Assembly (NCBI RefSeq): GCF_013300725.1
Contig: NZ_JAAIMM010000001.1
Span: 1-64,000, forward strand
Direction of reading: 5' to 3'
DNA length: 64,000 nt
Source: Allocoprococcus comes
Lineage (GTDB): Bacteria > Bacillota > Clostridia > Lachnospirales > Lachnospiraceae
In this document: in pieces, positions 33,742 to 42,939 of the stretch
Position numbering within the stretch: position 1 is the first letter of the stretch
How the letters are laid out: every line of letters begins with the position of its first letter
Made by a program: the position numbers and the translations under genes
Notes under the pieces: generated by a model
Databases searched by the model: none
What the model saw: only the letters and a program-made list of their open reading frames with translations
What the model was told of the DNA's origin: nothing

Positions 33742-34371
33742 TCAGTTCACTTGAGTTTCTGATGCATCTTCAATGATGTGGTTACGGATGATCGCACGGA
33801 TGCTTTCATTGAGGTAAGGCTTTAACTCCTCAAATGACATCGGATCATTGTCCAGAATCGTGCTGTATGAAGTTGAACTTGCGAGCTCAATGATCAGAAA
33901 GAGCATGGTCTCCGGCGCGCGAAAATGAATGGTAGGATGATCGGTCAGGATATTCCTGAAATAAGCAAGAATATCGCCGGAATCATCCTGCGCGTTATTG
34001 GTGATTGCCTGGCGGAAGATTCCCCAGCTGAGATTCTTAGAGATAAATCTCAGAATCAGTTTGTTCTTTTGCATCGCATTTAACACATAATCTACAATAA
34101 AAATAATCTTATCTTCGAATTCAGGAATGTCGGCTGTCTCCAGGGCTTTATGCGCTCTCTGGAAAAGCCGGCTGGCTGTCCGTGCAATCAGCCGGTCGCG
34201 TATCTCGTATTTGTCTGCAAAATATAAATAGAAGGTTCCCTTCGCAACTCCGGCCTTTTTTGCTATATCACTGATTGATGTTTTCTCGATCCCCTGATTC
34301 AGAAATAAATCGTATGCGCTTTGAAAGAGAGCATCCATTTTCTGATGCTTGTTTTCATCTACTTTTCCCAT
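33742..34371 (-). CDS. TetR-family repressor of the divergent secreted protein gene
   Basis: A 209-residue TetR regulator: the helix-turn-helix is in FLNQGIEKTSISDIAKKAG followed by VAKGTFYLYFADKYEIRDR, and the rest is a generic helical ligand domain. It is transcribed divergently from the large gene at 34568, and the shared region holds three near-identical TGAC-N5-GTCA dyads. Its own promoter (minus strand TTGACT-N17-TATAAT) overlaps one of them, so autoregulation is very likely. Confidence 0.9.
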   Translation of the reverse strand: MGKVDENKHQKMDALFQSAYDLFLNQGIEKTSISDIAKKAGVAKGTFYLYFADKYEIRDRLIARTASRLFQRAHKALETADIPEFEDKIIFIVDYVLNAMQKNKLILRFISKNLSWGIFRQAITNNAQDDSGDILAYFRNILTDHPTIHFRAPETMLFLIIELASSTSYSTILDNDPMSFEELKPYLNESIRAIIRNHIIEDASETQVN

Positions 34372-34403
34372 GATTCATTCCTCTTTTCCTTTGAATTATC
34401 CTT

Positions 34404-34509
34404 ATTATAAAATTAAAATGACTCGGAGTCAACTTTTTTATAGAAAAATATTGACTTGTGGTCATTTTTGAGTTATAGTAAGTGCGAGTTAGAAAATGAC
34501 CAGTAGTCA
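34404..34509. promoter_or_regulatory. Divergent promoters with three TetR operators
   Basis: Operators TGACTCGGAGTCA (34419-34431), TGACTTGTGGTCA (34452-34464) and TGACCAGTAGTCA (34497-34509). Rightward promoter: TTGACT 34451-34456, 17 bases, TATAGT 34474-34479. Leftward promoter: -35 at 34432-34427, 17 bases, TATAAT at 34409-34404. Operators one and two overlap the -35 boxes of the leftward and rightward promoters. Confidence 0.8.
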
Positions 34510-34567
34510 AAAAGAAAAAAGCATACCGACAGGAAAGTCAGTAGAGGCTTACAGGAGGTTTTTAATT

Positions 34568-37108
34568 ATGAAGAACAGGGAATACAGAGTATTAGTTACA
34601 CTTGCACTTATGGCATCGCTTGTAGTTGGAAATGTTGCAGGAACATCTGTAAATGTACAGGCGGCAGATAATAAAGATAAAAGTACAGAGACAAAGAAAA
34701 CAAGCGAAACAAAAACAAGCAGTACAGGAACACCTACAAAAGATGAGACTGTATATGTAAAAGTAGATGATGCAGGAAACCAGAAAGATGTGACAGTATC
34801 TGATCAGCTGAAAAATATTTCAAGTCTTGGAACCATCGATGATGTGTCAGATCTGAAAGACATCAAGAATGTAAAAGGCGACGAGACCTATTCAGAAAAT
34901 AACGGTAAACTGGTATGGCAGGGAGATAAGAAGGACATCTGCTATCAGGGAACTACAACCAAGAAGATTCCTGTAGGAATGAAGGTTACTTATGAACTTG
35001 ACGGAAAGAAAGTCAGCGCAGATGATCTGGAAGGAAAGAGTGGACACTTAAAGATCCATTATGAATATCAGAATACAAGTGCTGACAGCGGAAAATATAC
35101 ACCATTTTTGATGGCAACCGGACTTCTGATGGATGGTGAAAAATTCTCGAATGTAACGGTTGATAATGGAAAAGTTATCTCAGATGGTGACAGAAACATC
35201 GTAATCGGAATGGGACTTCCACAGTTGAAAGAACAGCTCACATCAGTAAGCAGCGAAGTAGATGATCTGGACATTCCGGATTCATTTACGGTAGAAGCAG
35301 ATGTGACAGATTATGAAAAAGTAGAAGCTGTTACTGTTGCGACAAATGAAGTATTCAACGAAGTAGATGCAGATAAATTTGATAGCCTGGATGAACTGAA
35401 AGATTCTATGGCAGAGCTTCAGGATGCATCAAACAAACTTGTAGATGGTTCCGGACAGTTGAAAGACGGACTGGATACACTGCTTTCTTCATCAGGAACA
35501 CTGGTAAGCGGAATTGATCAGCTGGCAAGTGGCGGAAATACATTGGCTAGCGGAACTGGTAGTCTGGTGAGCGGAGCAAATACACTGAATGCAGGATTAC
35601 AGACAGCGTCATCAAAGGTAAGCGGAACTCTCCTTCCGGGAGTAAAAGCATTGGACCTCGGGGTGTCTGAGATGCAGAGCAAGCTTGCAGCAGATGATGC
35701 ACTGCCGAAGCTTACGACAGGAGTTGCAACATTAGATGCTGCATTGAATACGGGGAATGCAGCAGAAGGTCAGCCTAGTCTGGTTGTAGCTGCAAAGAGT
35801 GTAAATGATGGAGTACAGGCAGCGGCAACAGGCGCAAGTGGATTAAATGTAGGTGTTGCCAACATTGGAAAAAGTGTAAGCAGTTTGAATGATGTGATTC
35901 GTGGAGTTGCAAGTAAAACAGATGAATTAAAGGGTACAGCTGAAAAAGCATATAGTAGTCTGAAAGATGTGGCAGATAATAGCAAACAAAAAGTGAATGT
36001 GAGTAGCGATAAAATGGATGTATCGAATGCTGTGGGAACGGCTACAGGAACAGCTATAGGAACAGCTACAGGAACGGCTACAGGAACGGCAACTGTATTA
36101 TATAATGGAGCAATTCAAAATAAAACAGCGATAGATAGCTTGCAAGAGGCATTGGGTAAAGTGGAAGGAAATGAAGAGGCAACAAGGGCTATTCAAACAG
36201 CAATAGATTCTCTTTCCGCAAGCGATCAAAGTGTAAAAGGAAATGCTACTATTGAAAATGCAACTATTCAAGAAGCGACTATCAATAATGCTACCATAGA
36301 AAATGCAAATATGGAAAAAGGAAAAGCAACTGTAAATACGACAATAGAAGTGGAAAATCCAAAAGTAAAAGAAGCGTTAAACAATCTTGCAATACTTGAA
36401 CAAGGCACAAAAAGTATTGACGATGCGTTTAATAAAGATGATATTGCGCATGGAGGATATAATTTGGCTGCTAACGTGGCTGCCTTGAATACAGCAGTTA
36501 ATGTAGGAACCGATGAGCAACATCCATCCGCGGTTGCAGTTGCAAGTGCTGTAAATGAAGGACTGAAAGAATTGAAAGCAGGCACACCGGCGCTTGCCGC
36601 TGGAATTAAACAGGTTGCAGATGGAGCAACTGAGTTAAATGAAGGCGTAAATGGAAAAGATGGACTTGTAAGCCAGGTAAATAGCGGTGTTCTTCAGCTT
36701 AAGAGTGGTACAGCACAGCTGTTAGCCGGAGTTGATGGAACGAATGGTCTTGCATCTGGGCTTGGTCAGCTTGCAGCAGGATCAAGTCAGCTGGCAAGCG
36801 GTGCATCCCAGCTCAACAGCGGAGCCGGAACTCTGTCAACAGGTCTGAGTACTCTCCAGAGCAGCACAGGCGCATTGGTATCTGGTGTAGAACAGCTTGA
36901 TTCCGGAGCAGCTGAACTGAACAGTGGTATGATCCAGTTCAACGAAGAAGGAATTGAAAAACTGGTAAGCGTATTTGACGGGGACATCGATGCACTTCTG
37001 GATAAGGCAAACGAACTTCTGGATGCATCCAAAGAATACAAGAACTTCTCTGGAATCGCAGACGGAATGGATGGAAGCGTAAAATTCATTTTCGTAAGTG
37101 ATAAATAA
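34568..37108 (+). CDS. Large secreted repeat protein (YhgE/Pip-like periodic region)
   Basis: An 846-residue exported protein. A signal peptide is seen in residues 1-35 (positively charged MKNREYR, hydrophobic core, then VQAADN), followed by a Lys/Thr/Ser-rich linker and a folded part to about residue 270. From there to the end it is built of periodic segments such as LVDGSGQLKDGLDTL and LASGASQLNSGAGTL, the heptad-like pattern seen in YhgE/Pip and related proteins. No C-terminal membrane anchor is visible. Residues about 475-640 differ in composition and contain short tandem repeats. AGGAGG fits ATG 34568; the ATG at 34496 overlaps an operator. TetR-controlled. Function unknown; cell-surface or secretion related. 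Confidence 0.8.
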   Translation: MKNREYRVLVTLALMASLVVGNVAGTSVNVQAADNKDKSTETKKTSETKTSSTGTPTKDETVYVKVDDAGNQKDVTVSDQLKNISSLGTIDDVSDLKDIKNVKGDETYSENNGKLVWQGDKKDICYQGTTTKKIPVGMKVTYELDGKKVSADDLEGKSGHLKIHYEYQNTSADSGKYTPFLMATGLLMDGEKFSNVTVDNGKVISDGDRNIVIGMGLPQLKEQLTSVSSEVDDLDIPDSFTVEADVTDYEKVEAVTVATNEVFNEVDADKFDSLDELKDSMAELQDASNKLVDGSGQLKDGLDTLLSSSGTLVSGIDQLASGGNTLASGTGSLVSGANTLNAGLQTASSKVSGTLLPGVKALDLGVSEMQSKLAADDALPKLTTGVATLDAALNTGNAAEGQPSLVVAAKSVNDGVQAAATGASGLNVGVANIGKSVSSLNDVIRGVASKTDELKGTAEKAYSSLKDVADNSKQKVNVSSDKMDVSNAVGTATGTAIGTATGTATGTATVLYNGAIQNKTAIDSLQEALGKVEGNEEATRAIQTAIDSLSASDQSVKGNATIENATIQEATINNATIENANMEKGKATVNTTIEVENPKVKEALNNLAILEQGTKSIDDAFNKDDIAHGGYNLAANVAALNTAVNVGTDEQHPSAVAVASAVNEGLKELKAGTPALAAGIKQVADGATELNEGVNGKDGLVSQVNSGVLQLKSGTAQLLAGVDGTNGLASGLGQLAAGSSQLASGASQLNSGAGTLSTGLSTLQSSTGALVSGVEQLDSGAAELNSGMIQFNEEGIEKLVSVFDGDIDALLDKANELLDASKEYKNFSGIADGMDGSVKFIFVSDK

Positions 37109-37132
37109 TGGATGAATAATGGATAGAACATG

Positions 37133-37161
37133 GGAGACAGGTTTTGAATCTGTCTCCTTTT
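37133..37161 (+). terminator. Terminator of the secreted protein gene
   Basis: GGAGACAG (37133-37140) pairs with CTGTCTCC (37150-37157), followed by TTTT. Confidence 0.8.
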
Positions 37162-37213
37162 CGTATTAAGAGTGCAGGACATTTAGATTTGTTGACTAAT
37201 TTTTAAGTTTTAT

Positions 37214-37499
37214 AATTTTGAATCAAGTATTTAAGCTTGCTGTATTGATTTACTTTTGGACTTTACAATTCTGAATCAAGTATTTGAGCTTGTTGTATTG
37301 ATTTGTTTTTGAACTTTACAATTCTAAGTCAAGCATTTAAGATTATTATATTGATTGGTTTGGGCTTTTTCTAATTCTAAATCAAGTTTTCAATCTCATT
37401 TTATTGATTTGCTTTTAATATTTGCGATTTAAAGTCAAAAATTTAATTCATTTTTATTGATTTGATTTTTGGTTTTGCAATTCGAGATCAAAATTCGTG
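37214..37499. repeat. Degenerate 53-bp tandem repeat, 5.4 copies
   Basis: Five units of exactly 53 bases start at 37214, 37267, 37320, 37373 and 37426, with a partial sixth at 37479. Each begins near AATTCTGAATCAAG and has TTATTGATTTG in its second half, so AATCAA and TTGATT alternate about every 26 bases. Units one and two are nearly identical; later ones diverge stepwise. Very AT-rich, with no conserved reading frame. Not a CRISPR array, since no part of the unit behaves as a unique spacer. This fills most of the gap after 37161. Confidence 0.85.
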
Positions 37500-37551
37500 T
37501 TTCACAATCATCCTTTGGAAACGTAAGATGTGTATAAAAAATATGAATGAA

Positions 37552-37587
37552 AAAAATGCCGGGAAGTCAAAGAAGCTTTCCCGGCAT
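37552..37587 (-). terminator. Terminator of the small acidic protein gene
   Basis: On the minus strand ATGCCGGGAA pairs with TTCCCGGCAT (37556-37565 and 37578-37587), followed by TTTTTTC. Confidence 0.85.
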
Positions 37588-37615
37588 AAATATCTGTATT
37601 TATTTAACAAAAAAT

Positions 37616-37807
37616 CTAGTACCGCAACTGTATCCCCTGCTCCTCAATCCAGTCTTCGAGTTCATCCTGGGAATCAGTGGCCCATTCGGAGTTGGAGCCT
37701 GCTTTGAATTCATCTTTCAGATCTTCCTGCACCAGCTCTTTTGAAAATACGGGTTTCTCGTCTGTACGGGGATCTTTCGGGTTATCTATTGGTCTTGAAC
37801 TACTCAT
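37616..37807 (-). CDS. Small acidic protein of unknown function, 63 residues
   Basis: I do not recognise the family. The protein is hydrophilic and rich in D, E, S and K (MSSSRPIDNPKDPRTDE, then DELEDWIEEQGIQLRY), with no membrane segment, cysteine or signal peptide. It looks real: AAAGGAGA precedes the ATG on the minus strand at a good distance and a clean terminator follows the stop. It lies directly downstream of the probable structured RNA at 37834-38123 and may be read through from the same promoter. Confidence 0.65.
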   Translation of the reverse strand: MSSSRPIDNPKDPRTDEKPVFSKELVQEDLKDEFKAGSNSEWATDSQDELEDWIEEQGIQLRY

Positions 37808-37833
37808 ATTTTCACGTCTCCTTTACTTTTTGG

Positions 37834-38123
37834 AAAGAAAAAACATGCCCCCTCGAGGTCATGTCTTTTCTTTTTGGTATGTCATTGAGAGGTTTTTCCT
37901 CGTTGCATTGCAGTTTGCCTTATATACAAAGCTGGGGAATGCTCCTACAAAGAGGATGTATATATAAATTGGAGTTTTATCGTTGCAAGACCATTCTTGG
38001 GGGAAACGACCGGCAACAATATAACTGCAATAACAACCAATGTTGTAGCTTAATCAAGTGTTTTTTAAAATAGCGGTATCCTTGTGTTGGAAACCGCCTT
38101 TGGTTTAGCTCTCTGATTAAGTT
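37834..38123 (-). ncRNA. Probable structured non-coding RNA of about 290 bases, family not identified
   Basis: A near-ideal minus-strand promoter, TTGACA (38158-38153), 17 bases, TATAGT (38135-38130), points into a region without ORFs. The transcript would start near 38123 and end at the hairpin 37873-37834 (AAAGAAAAGACATG against CATGTTTTTTCTTT). Between them several long-range stems are possible: CTTAATCA/TGATTAAG (38121-38114 with 38056-38049) enclosing GGCGGT/ACCGC; ATTGCAGTT/AACTGCAAT (38031-38023 with 37915-37907), extended by GTTG/CAAC; and ATTGTTGC/GCAACGAT (38020-38013 with 37986-37979). The modular, closed layout resembles large bacterial ncRNAs. Strand and ends are inferred. Confidence 0.65.
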
Positions 38124-38234
38124 GGTTAAACTATATCACTTTATCACGGTAGTGTCAACAAGAAACTGGTAAATTTTTAGATAATTTGTGTATTGAAATG
38201 TGTACAACACGGTCAACTGTATGCCTGTGAGAGA

Positions 38235-38777
38235 TTAACGGTATTGGATCAGCTCCTGGACTGATTTACGTGCCGGAGCAGTTGGGCTGACAGCCGGATG
38301 ACCGATCGCAATCAGGGCAGATACATTCAGACTGTCATCGAGACCGAGAATTTCTTTTACTTGTGTTTCATCGAAGATGCCCATGACAACAGAACCGATT
38401 CCACATTCGTGTGCAGCGAGCTGGAAAGTCTGCGCAGCGATACCGGCATCAAACATTTCCCATTTATCCTTTTTAGAGGTGGAATAAGCTCCGTCCTTTT
38501 CGTAACCGCTTTTCCCCGAAACGGAAGCGAGAACAACCAGTGCCGGAGCACCAAGAATGATACCTGTATTCCATTCAAAGCCCATAACAGCTTCTCTGGC
38601 AATCCTGTCTTTGAGCGCTGTTTCTTCTATTATAATATATCTTGCTGTCTGCGTATTCTTCCAGGATGGAGCGTAGGCACTTGCTTCTACGATTTTCTCG
38701 ATCACTTCATGTGAGACAGGCTCCTCTGTAAATTTGCGGATCGTTCTTCTTGTTTTGATTGCATCTAATGTCTGCAT
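38235..38777 (-). CDS. Nitroreductase-family protein
   Basis: A 180-residue FMN-dependent oxidoreductase of the short nitroreductase type. The N-terminal MQTLDAIKTRRTIRKFTEEP provides the FMN phosphate-binding RRTIR motif; SAYAPSWKNTQ and GIGSVVMGIF are further family blocks. Such enzymes reduce nitroaromatics, quinones or flavins using NAD(P)H; the natural substrate here is unknown. Single gene with a GGAGGACAC-type ribosome binding site. Confidence 0.9.
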   Translation of the reverse strand: MQTLDAIKTRRTIRKFTEEPVSHEVIEKIVEASAYAPSWKNTQTARYIIIEETALKDRIAREAVMGFEWNTGIILGAPALVVLASVSGKSGYEKDGAYSTSKKDKWEMFDAGIAAQTFQLAAHECGIGSVVMGIFDETQVKEILGLDDSLNVSALIAIGHPAVSPTAPARKSVQELIQYR

Positions 38778-38984
38778 AATATGTGTCCTCCTTCTAATAT
38801 ATAAGATGATGCGGGGGAAGATTGAAAGACAGGCTGCATTTAGCGAAGAAGCCTATGGATCTGATACCCCACTGAATATGAGAATATTATACCGCAAAAA
38901 GAGTGTAAGCAAAATAGCACAAAAAGAGAAGTTTTTTCAAGAAAATTTTGTATGAAAAAAAGTACAAAAAATAAAATAAAATGC

Positions 38985-39246
38985 TTGCAAAATGCAGAAA
39001 CATCGGGTATACTAAAAAAGCTGTGACATGATAGCAAAGAAGCGCGAGGTTGCTGCCGAGAAGAATGGCAGGTTTTCCGTGGAGCGAATGTCAAGTTAGG
39101 AAACTGGCGACAAGTCACTGTACGAAATCATAACAGCTGCTGAGATGCAGTAACAACGTGTGAGTTTCTCGCGACACACACGGGGAAGTGTACAGTCACC
39201 GCTTGTCGTACTGAGGTTTAAGTACGAAAAGGAGGCGACTTTTTTT
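38985..39246 (+). promoter_or_regulatory. Promoter and long leader of the S10 ribosomal operon
   Basis: TTGCAA 38985-38990, 17 bases, TATACT 39008-39013. The leader of about 225 bases is GC-richer than its surroundings and can fold. Near its end CGTACT-GAGGTTTA-AGTACG stands directly before AAAAGGAGG, so a protein could hide the ribosome binding site. In many bacteria L4 controls this operon through such a leader; that is an inference here. The region 38778-38984 shows nothing else. Confidence 0.65.
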
Positions 39247-39564
39247 ATGGCAAGTCAAGTAATGAGAATCACATTGAAGGCATATGATCATCAGCTTGTA
39301 GATGCATCTGCCAAGAAAATTATCGAAACTGTAAAGAAAAATGGAGCAAAGGTTAGCGGACCGGTACCGCTTCCGACTAAGAAGGAAGTTGTAACAATCT
39401 TAAGAGCGGTTCACAAATACAAAGATTCCAGAGAACAGTTCGAACAGAGAACTCATAAGAGATTGATCGATATCATTGCACCGACACAGAAGACTGTAGA
39501 TGCTCTGTCAAGACTGGAAATGCCAGCTGGTGTATACATCGATATCAAAATGAAGAACAAATAA
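39247..39564 (+). CDS. rpsJ: 30S ribosomal protein S10
   Basis: 105 residues, head of the 30S subunit and NusB partner in antitermination. [26 protein letters not shown] and the C-terminal [12 protein letters not shown] are typical. The ATG at 39247 follows GGAGG by 11 bases; upstream in-frame codons lie within the leader. First gene of the cluster. Confidence 0.98.
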   Translation: MASQVMRITLKAYDHQLVDASAKKIIETVKKNGAKVSGPVPLPTKKEVVTILRAVHKYKDSREQFEQRTHKRLIDIIAPTQKTVDALSRLEMPAGVYIDIKMKNK

Positions 39565-39654
39565 GTTCTAATAAATTAAAACACAGTAGTTCCTAATATT
39601 TAGGATGAACACCCGTAAGGGCGTTCCGCTGTAAATCACAGGAGGTAAAATAAA

Positions 39655-40335
39655 ATGAAGAAAGCTATCTTAGCTACCAAAGTCGGAATGACTCAAATCT
39701 TCAACGAAGATGGAGTACTTACTCCGGTAACTGTTCTTCAGGCTGGACCATGTGTTGTAACACAGATCAAAACCGTTGAAAATGACGGATACAGCGCAGT
39801 TCAGGTTGGATACGTTGATAAGAAAGAAAAAATTGTTAACGTTGACAAGAACGGAAAGAAAGAAATCGTGCACAGACACGGTGTTACAAAAGCTGAAAAA
39901 GGACACTTTGACAAAGCTGGAGTAACAGGAAAGAGATTCGTAAGAGAATTCAAATTCGAGAACGCTGATGAATATCAGTTAGCTCAGGAAATTAAAGCAG
40001 ATATCTTTGAGGCTGGCGACAAAGTAGACGCAACAGCTATTTCCAAAGGTAAAGGATTCCAGGGTGCTATCAAGAGACACAACCAGCACAGAGGACCTAT
40101 GGCTCACGGTTCTAAGTTCCATCGTCATGCTGGTTCCAACGGTGCTGCATCTGACCCGAGTAAAGTATTCAAGGGCAAAAAGATGCCAGGACACATGGGA
40201 GCAAAGAAGATTACAATTCAGAACCTTGAAATCGTAAGAGTAGACGTTGAAAACAACCTTCTTCTGGTTAAAGGCGCAGTTCCGGGACCAAAGAAATCTC
40301 TTGTAACGATTAAAGAATCTGTAAAATCTATCTAA
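39655..40335 (+). CDS. rplC: 50S ribosomal protein L3
   Basis: 226 residues, binds near the peptidyl transferase centre at the 3' end of 23S r[15 protein letters not shown] at the start, and the extended loop with [20 protein letters not shown], are diagnostic. The 90-base gap to rpsJ contains the hairpin GAACACCC-GTAA-GGGCGTTC (39607-39626). Slightly longer than the common 210 residues. Confidence 0.98.
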   Translation: MKKAILATKVGMTQIFNEDGVLTPVTVLQAGPCVVTQIKTVENDGYSAVQVGYVDKKEKIVNVDKNGKKEIVHRHGVTKAEKGHFDKAGVTGKRFVREFKFENADEYQLAQEIKADIFEAGDKVDATAISKGKGFQGAIKRHNQHRGPMAHGSKFHRHAGSNGAASDPSKVFKGKKMPGHMGAKKITIQNLEIVRVDVENNLLLVKGAVPGPKKSLVTIKESVKSI

Positions 40336-40365
40336 GATTGGCACTAGGAAAGGAGGAACATACAG

Positions 40366-40986
40366 ATGGCAAACGTATCTGTTTACAATATCGAAGGTAA
40401 AGAAGTTGGAACAATCGACTTAAACGATGCTGTATTCGGTGTAGAAGTAAACGAACACCTTGTACACATGGCAGTTGTAAGCCAGCTTGCAAATAAACGT
40501 CAGGGAACACAGAAAGCGAAAACTCGTTCAGAAGTTTCCGGCGGCGGAAGAAAACCATGGAGACAGAAAGGTACCGGTCATGCAAGACAGGGATCTACAA
40601 GAGCTCCGCAGTGGACAGGCGGTGGAGTAGTATTTGCTCCGACACCGAGAGATTACTCTTTCAAACTTAACAAGAAAGAAAGAAGAGCAGCTCTCAAATC
40701 CGCTCTGACATCAAGAGTAGAAGAAAAGAAATTCATCGTTGTTGACGAAATCAACTTCGACGAGATCAAGACAAAGAAATTCCAGGATGTTCTTAACAAC
40801 CTGTCAGTATCCAAAGCTCTCGTAGTTCTGGAAGACGGAAACAAGAACGCAGAACTTTCAGCTAGAAACATTGCTGATGTTAAAACTGCTAAGACAAACA
40901 CAATCAATGTGTATGACATCCTGAAGTACAATACAGTAATCGCAACTAAGGCTGCTGTACAGGCAATCGAGGAGGTGTACGCATAA
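40366..40986 (+). CDS. rplD: 50S ribosomal protein L4
   Basis: 206 residues, lines the exit tunnel with its long loop ([20 protein letters not shown]). L4 is the known repressor of the S10 operon in enterobacteria and may bind the leader here. Its stop shares one base with the rplW start. Confidence 0.98.
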   Translation: MANVSVYNIEGKEVGTIDLNDAVFGVEVNEHLVHMAVVSQLANKRQGTQKAKTRSEVSGGGRKPWRQKGTGHARQGSTRAPQWTGGGVVFAPTPRDYSFKLNKKERRAALKSALTSRVEEKKFIVVDEINFDEIKTKKFQDVLNNLSVSKALVVLEDGNKNAELSARNIADVKTAKTNTINVYDILKYNTVIATKAAVQAIEEVYA

Positions 40987-41291
40987 TGGCAAACATTCAG
41001 TATTATGATGTAATCCTTAAACCGGTAGTAACCGAAAAGACAATGGCTCTTATGGCTGACAAGAAATACACATTCCTTGTACACACAGAAGCTAATAAGA
41101 CTCAGATCAAAGAAGCTGTAGAAAAAATGTTCCCAGGAACAAAAGTTGCTGGCGTTAACACGATCAACATGGATGGAAAGAACAAACGAGTTCGCGGAAC
41201 CATGACATTCGGAAAAACAGCTAAGACAAAGAAAGCAATCGTTCAGCTGACAGAAGAATCAGCAGAGATCGAAATTTTCCAGGGACTGTAA
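40986..41291 (+). CDS. rplW: 50S ribosomal protein L23
   Basis: 101 residues, located at the tunnel exit, docking site for trigger factor and [18 protein letters not shown] and [16 protein letters not shown] are family blocks. Ribosome binding site GAGGAGGTG lies inside rplD. Confidence 0.98.
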   Translation: MANIQYYDVILKPVVTEKTMALMADKKYTFLVHTEANKTQIKEAVEKMFPGTKVAGVNTINMDGKNKRVRGTMTFGKTAKTKKAIVQLTEESAEIEIFQGL

Positions 41292-41360
41292 GAAACTGGA
41301 ACCTAAACGGTGCAAATCCGTGACAAAAATAACTAGCAAAATGCGAAAGGAGATAGAGTA

Positions 41361-42203
41361 ATGGGAATTAAAACATACCGCCCATATACACCTTCCAGAA
41401 GACATATGACCGGCTCTGATTTCTCAGAAATCACAAAAACAACACCGGAGAAATCTTTAGTAGTTTCTCTGAGCAAGACTGCCGGACGTAACAATCAGGG
41501 TAAAATCACTGTTAGACACCGCGGAGGCGGAGTTAAGAGAAAATATAGAGTAATCGACTTCAAACGTAAAAAAGACGGAATTCCGGCAACTGTAATCGGA
41601 ATCGAATACGATCCGAACAGAAGTGCTAACATCGCACTTATCTGCTACGCTGATGGAGAAAAAGCTTACATCATCGCACCAGAAGGACTTACAGACGGAA
41701 TGAAGGTTATGAACGGACCAGAAGCAGAAGTAAGAGTAGGAAACTGCCTGCCGCTTTCAGCTATCCCGGTTGGTACACAGGTTCATAACATTGAGCTTCA
41801 TCCTGGAAAAGGCGGACAGATGGTTCGTTCAGCAGGAAACAGCGCACAGCTCATGGCTAAAGAAGGAAAGTACGCAACACTTCGTCTTCCTTCAGGAGAA
41901 ATGAGAATGGTTCCGATCGAATGCCGCGCATCAGTTGGTGTTGTTGGAAATGGCGATCACAACCTTGTAAACATTGGTAAAGCAGGACGTAAACGTCACA
42001 TGGGTATCAGACCTACAGTTCGTGGTTCCGTTATGAACCCGAATGATCATCCGCATGGTGGTGGTGAAGGTAAGACTGGAATCGGTCGTCCGGGTCCGTG
42101 CACTCCTTGGGGTAAACCGGCACTTGGTCTTAAGACTCGTAAGAAAAACAAACAGTCTAACAAGCTGATCATCAGAAGAAAAGACGGTAGAGGAATCAAA
42201 TAG
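41361..42203 (+). CDS. rplB: 50S ribosomal protein L2
   Basis: 280 residues, needed for subunit joining and peptidyl transfer. [27 protein letters not shown] and the C-terminal [14 protein letters not shown], with the conserved histidine, are diagnostic. The 69-base gap after rplW holds no recognisable gene. Confidence 0.98.
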   Translation: MGIKTYRPYTPSRRHMTGSDFSEITKTTPEKSLVVSLSKTAGRNNQGKITVRHRGGGVKRKYRVIDFKRKKDGIPATVIGIEYDPNRSANIALICYADGEKAYIIAPEGLTDGMKVMNGPEAEVRVGNCLPLSAIPVGTQVHNIELHPGKGGQMVRSAGNSAQLMAKEGKYATLRLPSGEMRMVPIECRASVGVVGNGDHNLVNIGKAGRKRHMGIRPTVRGSVMNPNDHPHGGGEGKTGIGRPGPCTPWGKPALGLKTRKKNKQSNKLIIRRKDGRGIK

Positions 42204-42228
42204 TTAATTTTCAAGGAGGTTAGAACCT

Positions 42229-42510
42229 ATGGCTCGTTCACTTAAAAAAGGACCATTCGCAGACGCAAGCCTGCTTAAGAAAGTGGAAGCAATGAACGCA
42301 TCAGGAGACAAGGGTGTTATCAAAACATGGTCTCGTCGTTCTACAATCTTCCCGATTATGGTTGGACATACAATCGCAGTTCATGATGGAAGAAAACATG
42401 TTCCGGTATATGTAACAGAAGATATGGTTGGACACAAACTCGGAGAGTTCGTAGCAACCAGAACATACAGAGGACATGGAAAAGACGAAAAGAAATCGAA
42501 AGTTAGATAA
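42229..42510 (+). CDS. rpsS: 30S ribosomal protein S19
   Basis: 93 residues, head of the 30S subunit, pairs with S13. [19 protein letters not shown] and the C-terminal [14 protein letters not shown] are typical. AGGAGG 10 bases upstream. Confidence 0.98.
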   Translation: MARSLKKGPFADASLLKKVEAMNASGDKGVIKTWSRRSTIFPIMVGHTIAVHDGRKHVPVYVTEDMVGHKLGEFVATRTYRGHGKDEKKSKVR

Positions 42511-42541
42511 TATTTAACGTATTGAAAGGAGGTTTCATCCC

Positions 42542-42928
42542 ATGGCAAAAGGACATAGAAGTCAAATTAAGAGAGAAAGAAATGCAAACAAGGACACCAG
42601 ACCTTCAGCTAAGTTATCTTACGCCAGAGTTTCTGTTCAGAAAGCATGCTTCGTATTAGATGCCATCAGAGGTAAGGATGTAACAACAGCGCTTGGTATT
42701 TTAACATACAATCCAAGATACGCTTCAAGCATTATAAAGAAATTATTGGAATCAGCTATCGCAAATGCTGAGAATAACAACGGTATGAGTGTTGAAAACC
42801 TTTATATTGAGGAATGCTACGCAAATAAAGGACCAACAATGAAGAGAATCAGACCGAGAGCACAGGGCAGAGCTTACAGAATCGAAAAGAGAATGAGTCA
42901 TATTACACTTGTGCTTAATGAAAGATAA
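42542..42928 (+). CDS. rplV: 50S ribosomal protein L22
   Basis: 128 residues, with the hairpin loop that narrows the exit tunnel ([20 protein letters not shown]). [20 protein letters not shown] is the family N-terminus. Short 31-base gap with AAAGGAGG. Confidence 0.98.
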   Translation: MAKGHRSQIKRERNANKDTRPSAKLSYARVSVQKACFVLDAIRGKDVTTALGILTYNPRYASSIIKKLLESAIANAENNNGMSVENLYIEECYANKGPTMKRIRPRAQGRAYRIEKRMSHITLVLNER

Positions 42929-42939
42929 GGAGGGCAATA

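Noticed and set aside
37214-37499. Possible CRISPR array
   Set aside because: The 53-base units drift along their full length and have no constant repeat with unique spacers; no cas genes are near.
37677-38073. Overlapping plus-strand ORFs of 96 and 110 codons
   Set aside because: They lie antisense to the small acidic gene and the probable RNA and show no ribosome binding sites.
38734-38955. 73-codon plus-strand ORF with a hydrophobic start
   Set aside because: Its first part is the antisense of the nitroreductase start, and no ribosome binding site precedes it.
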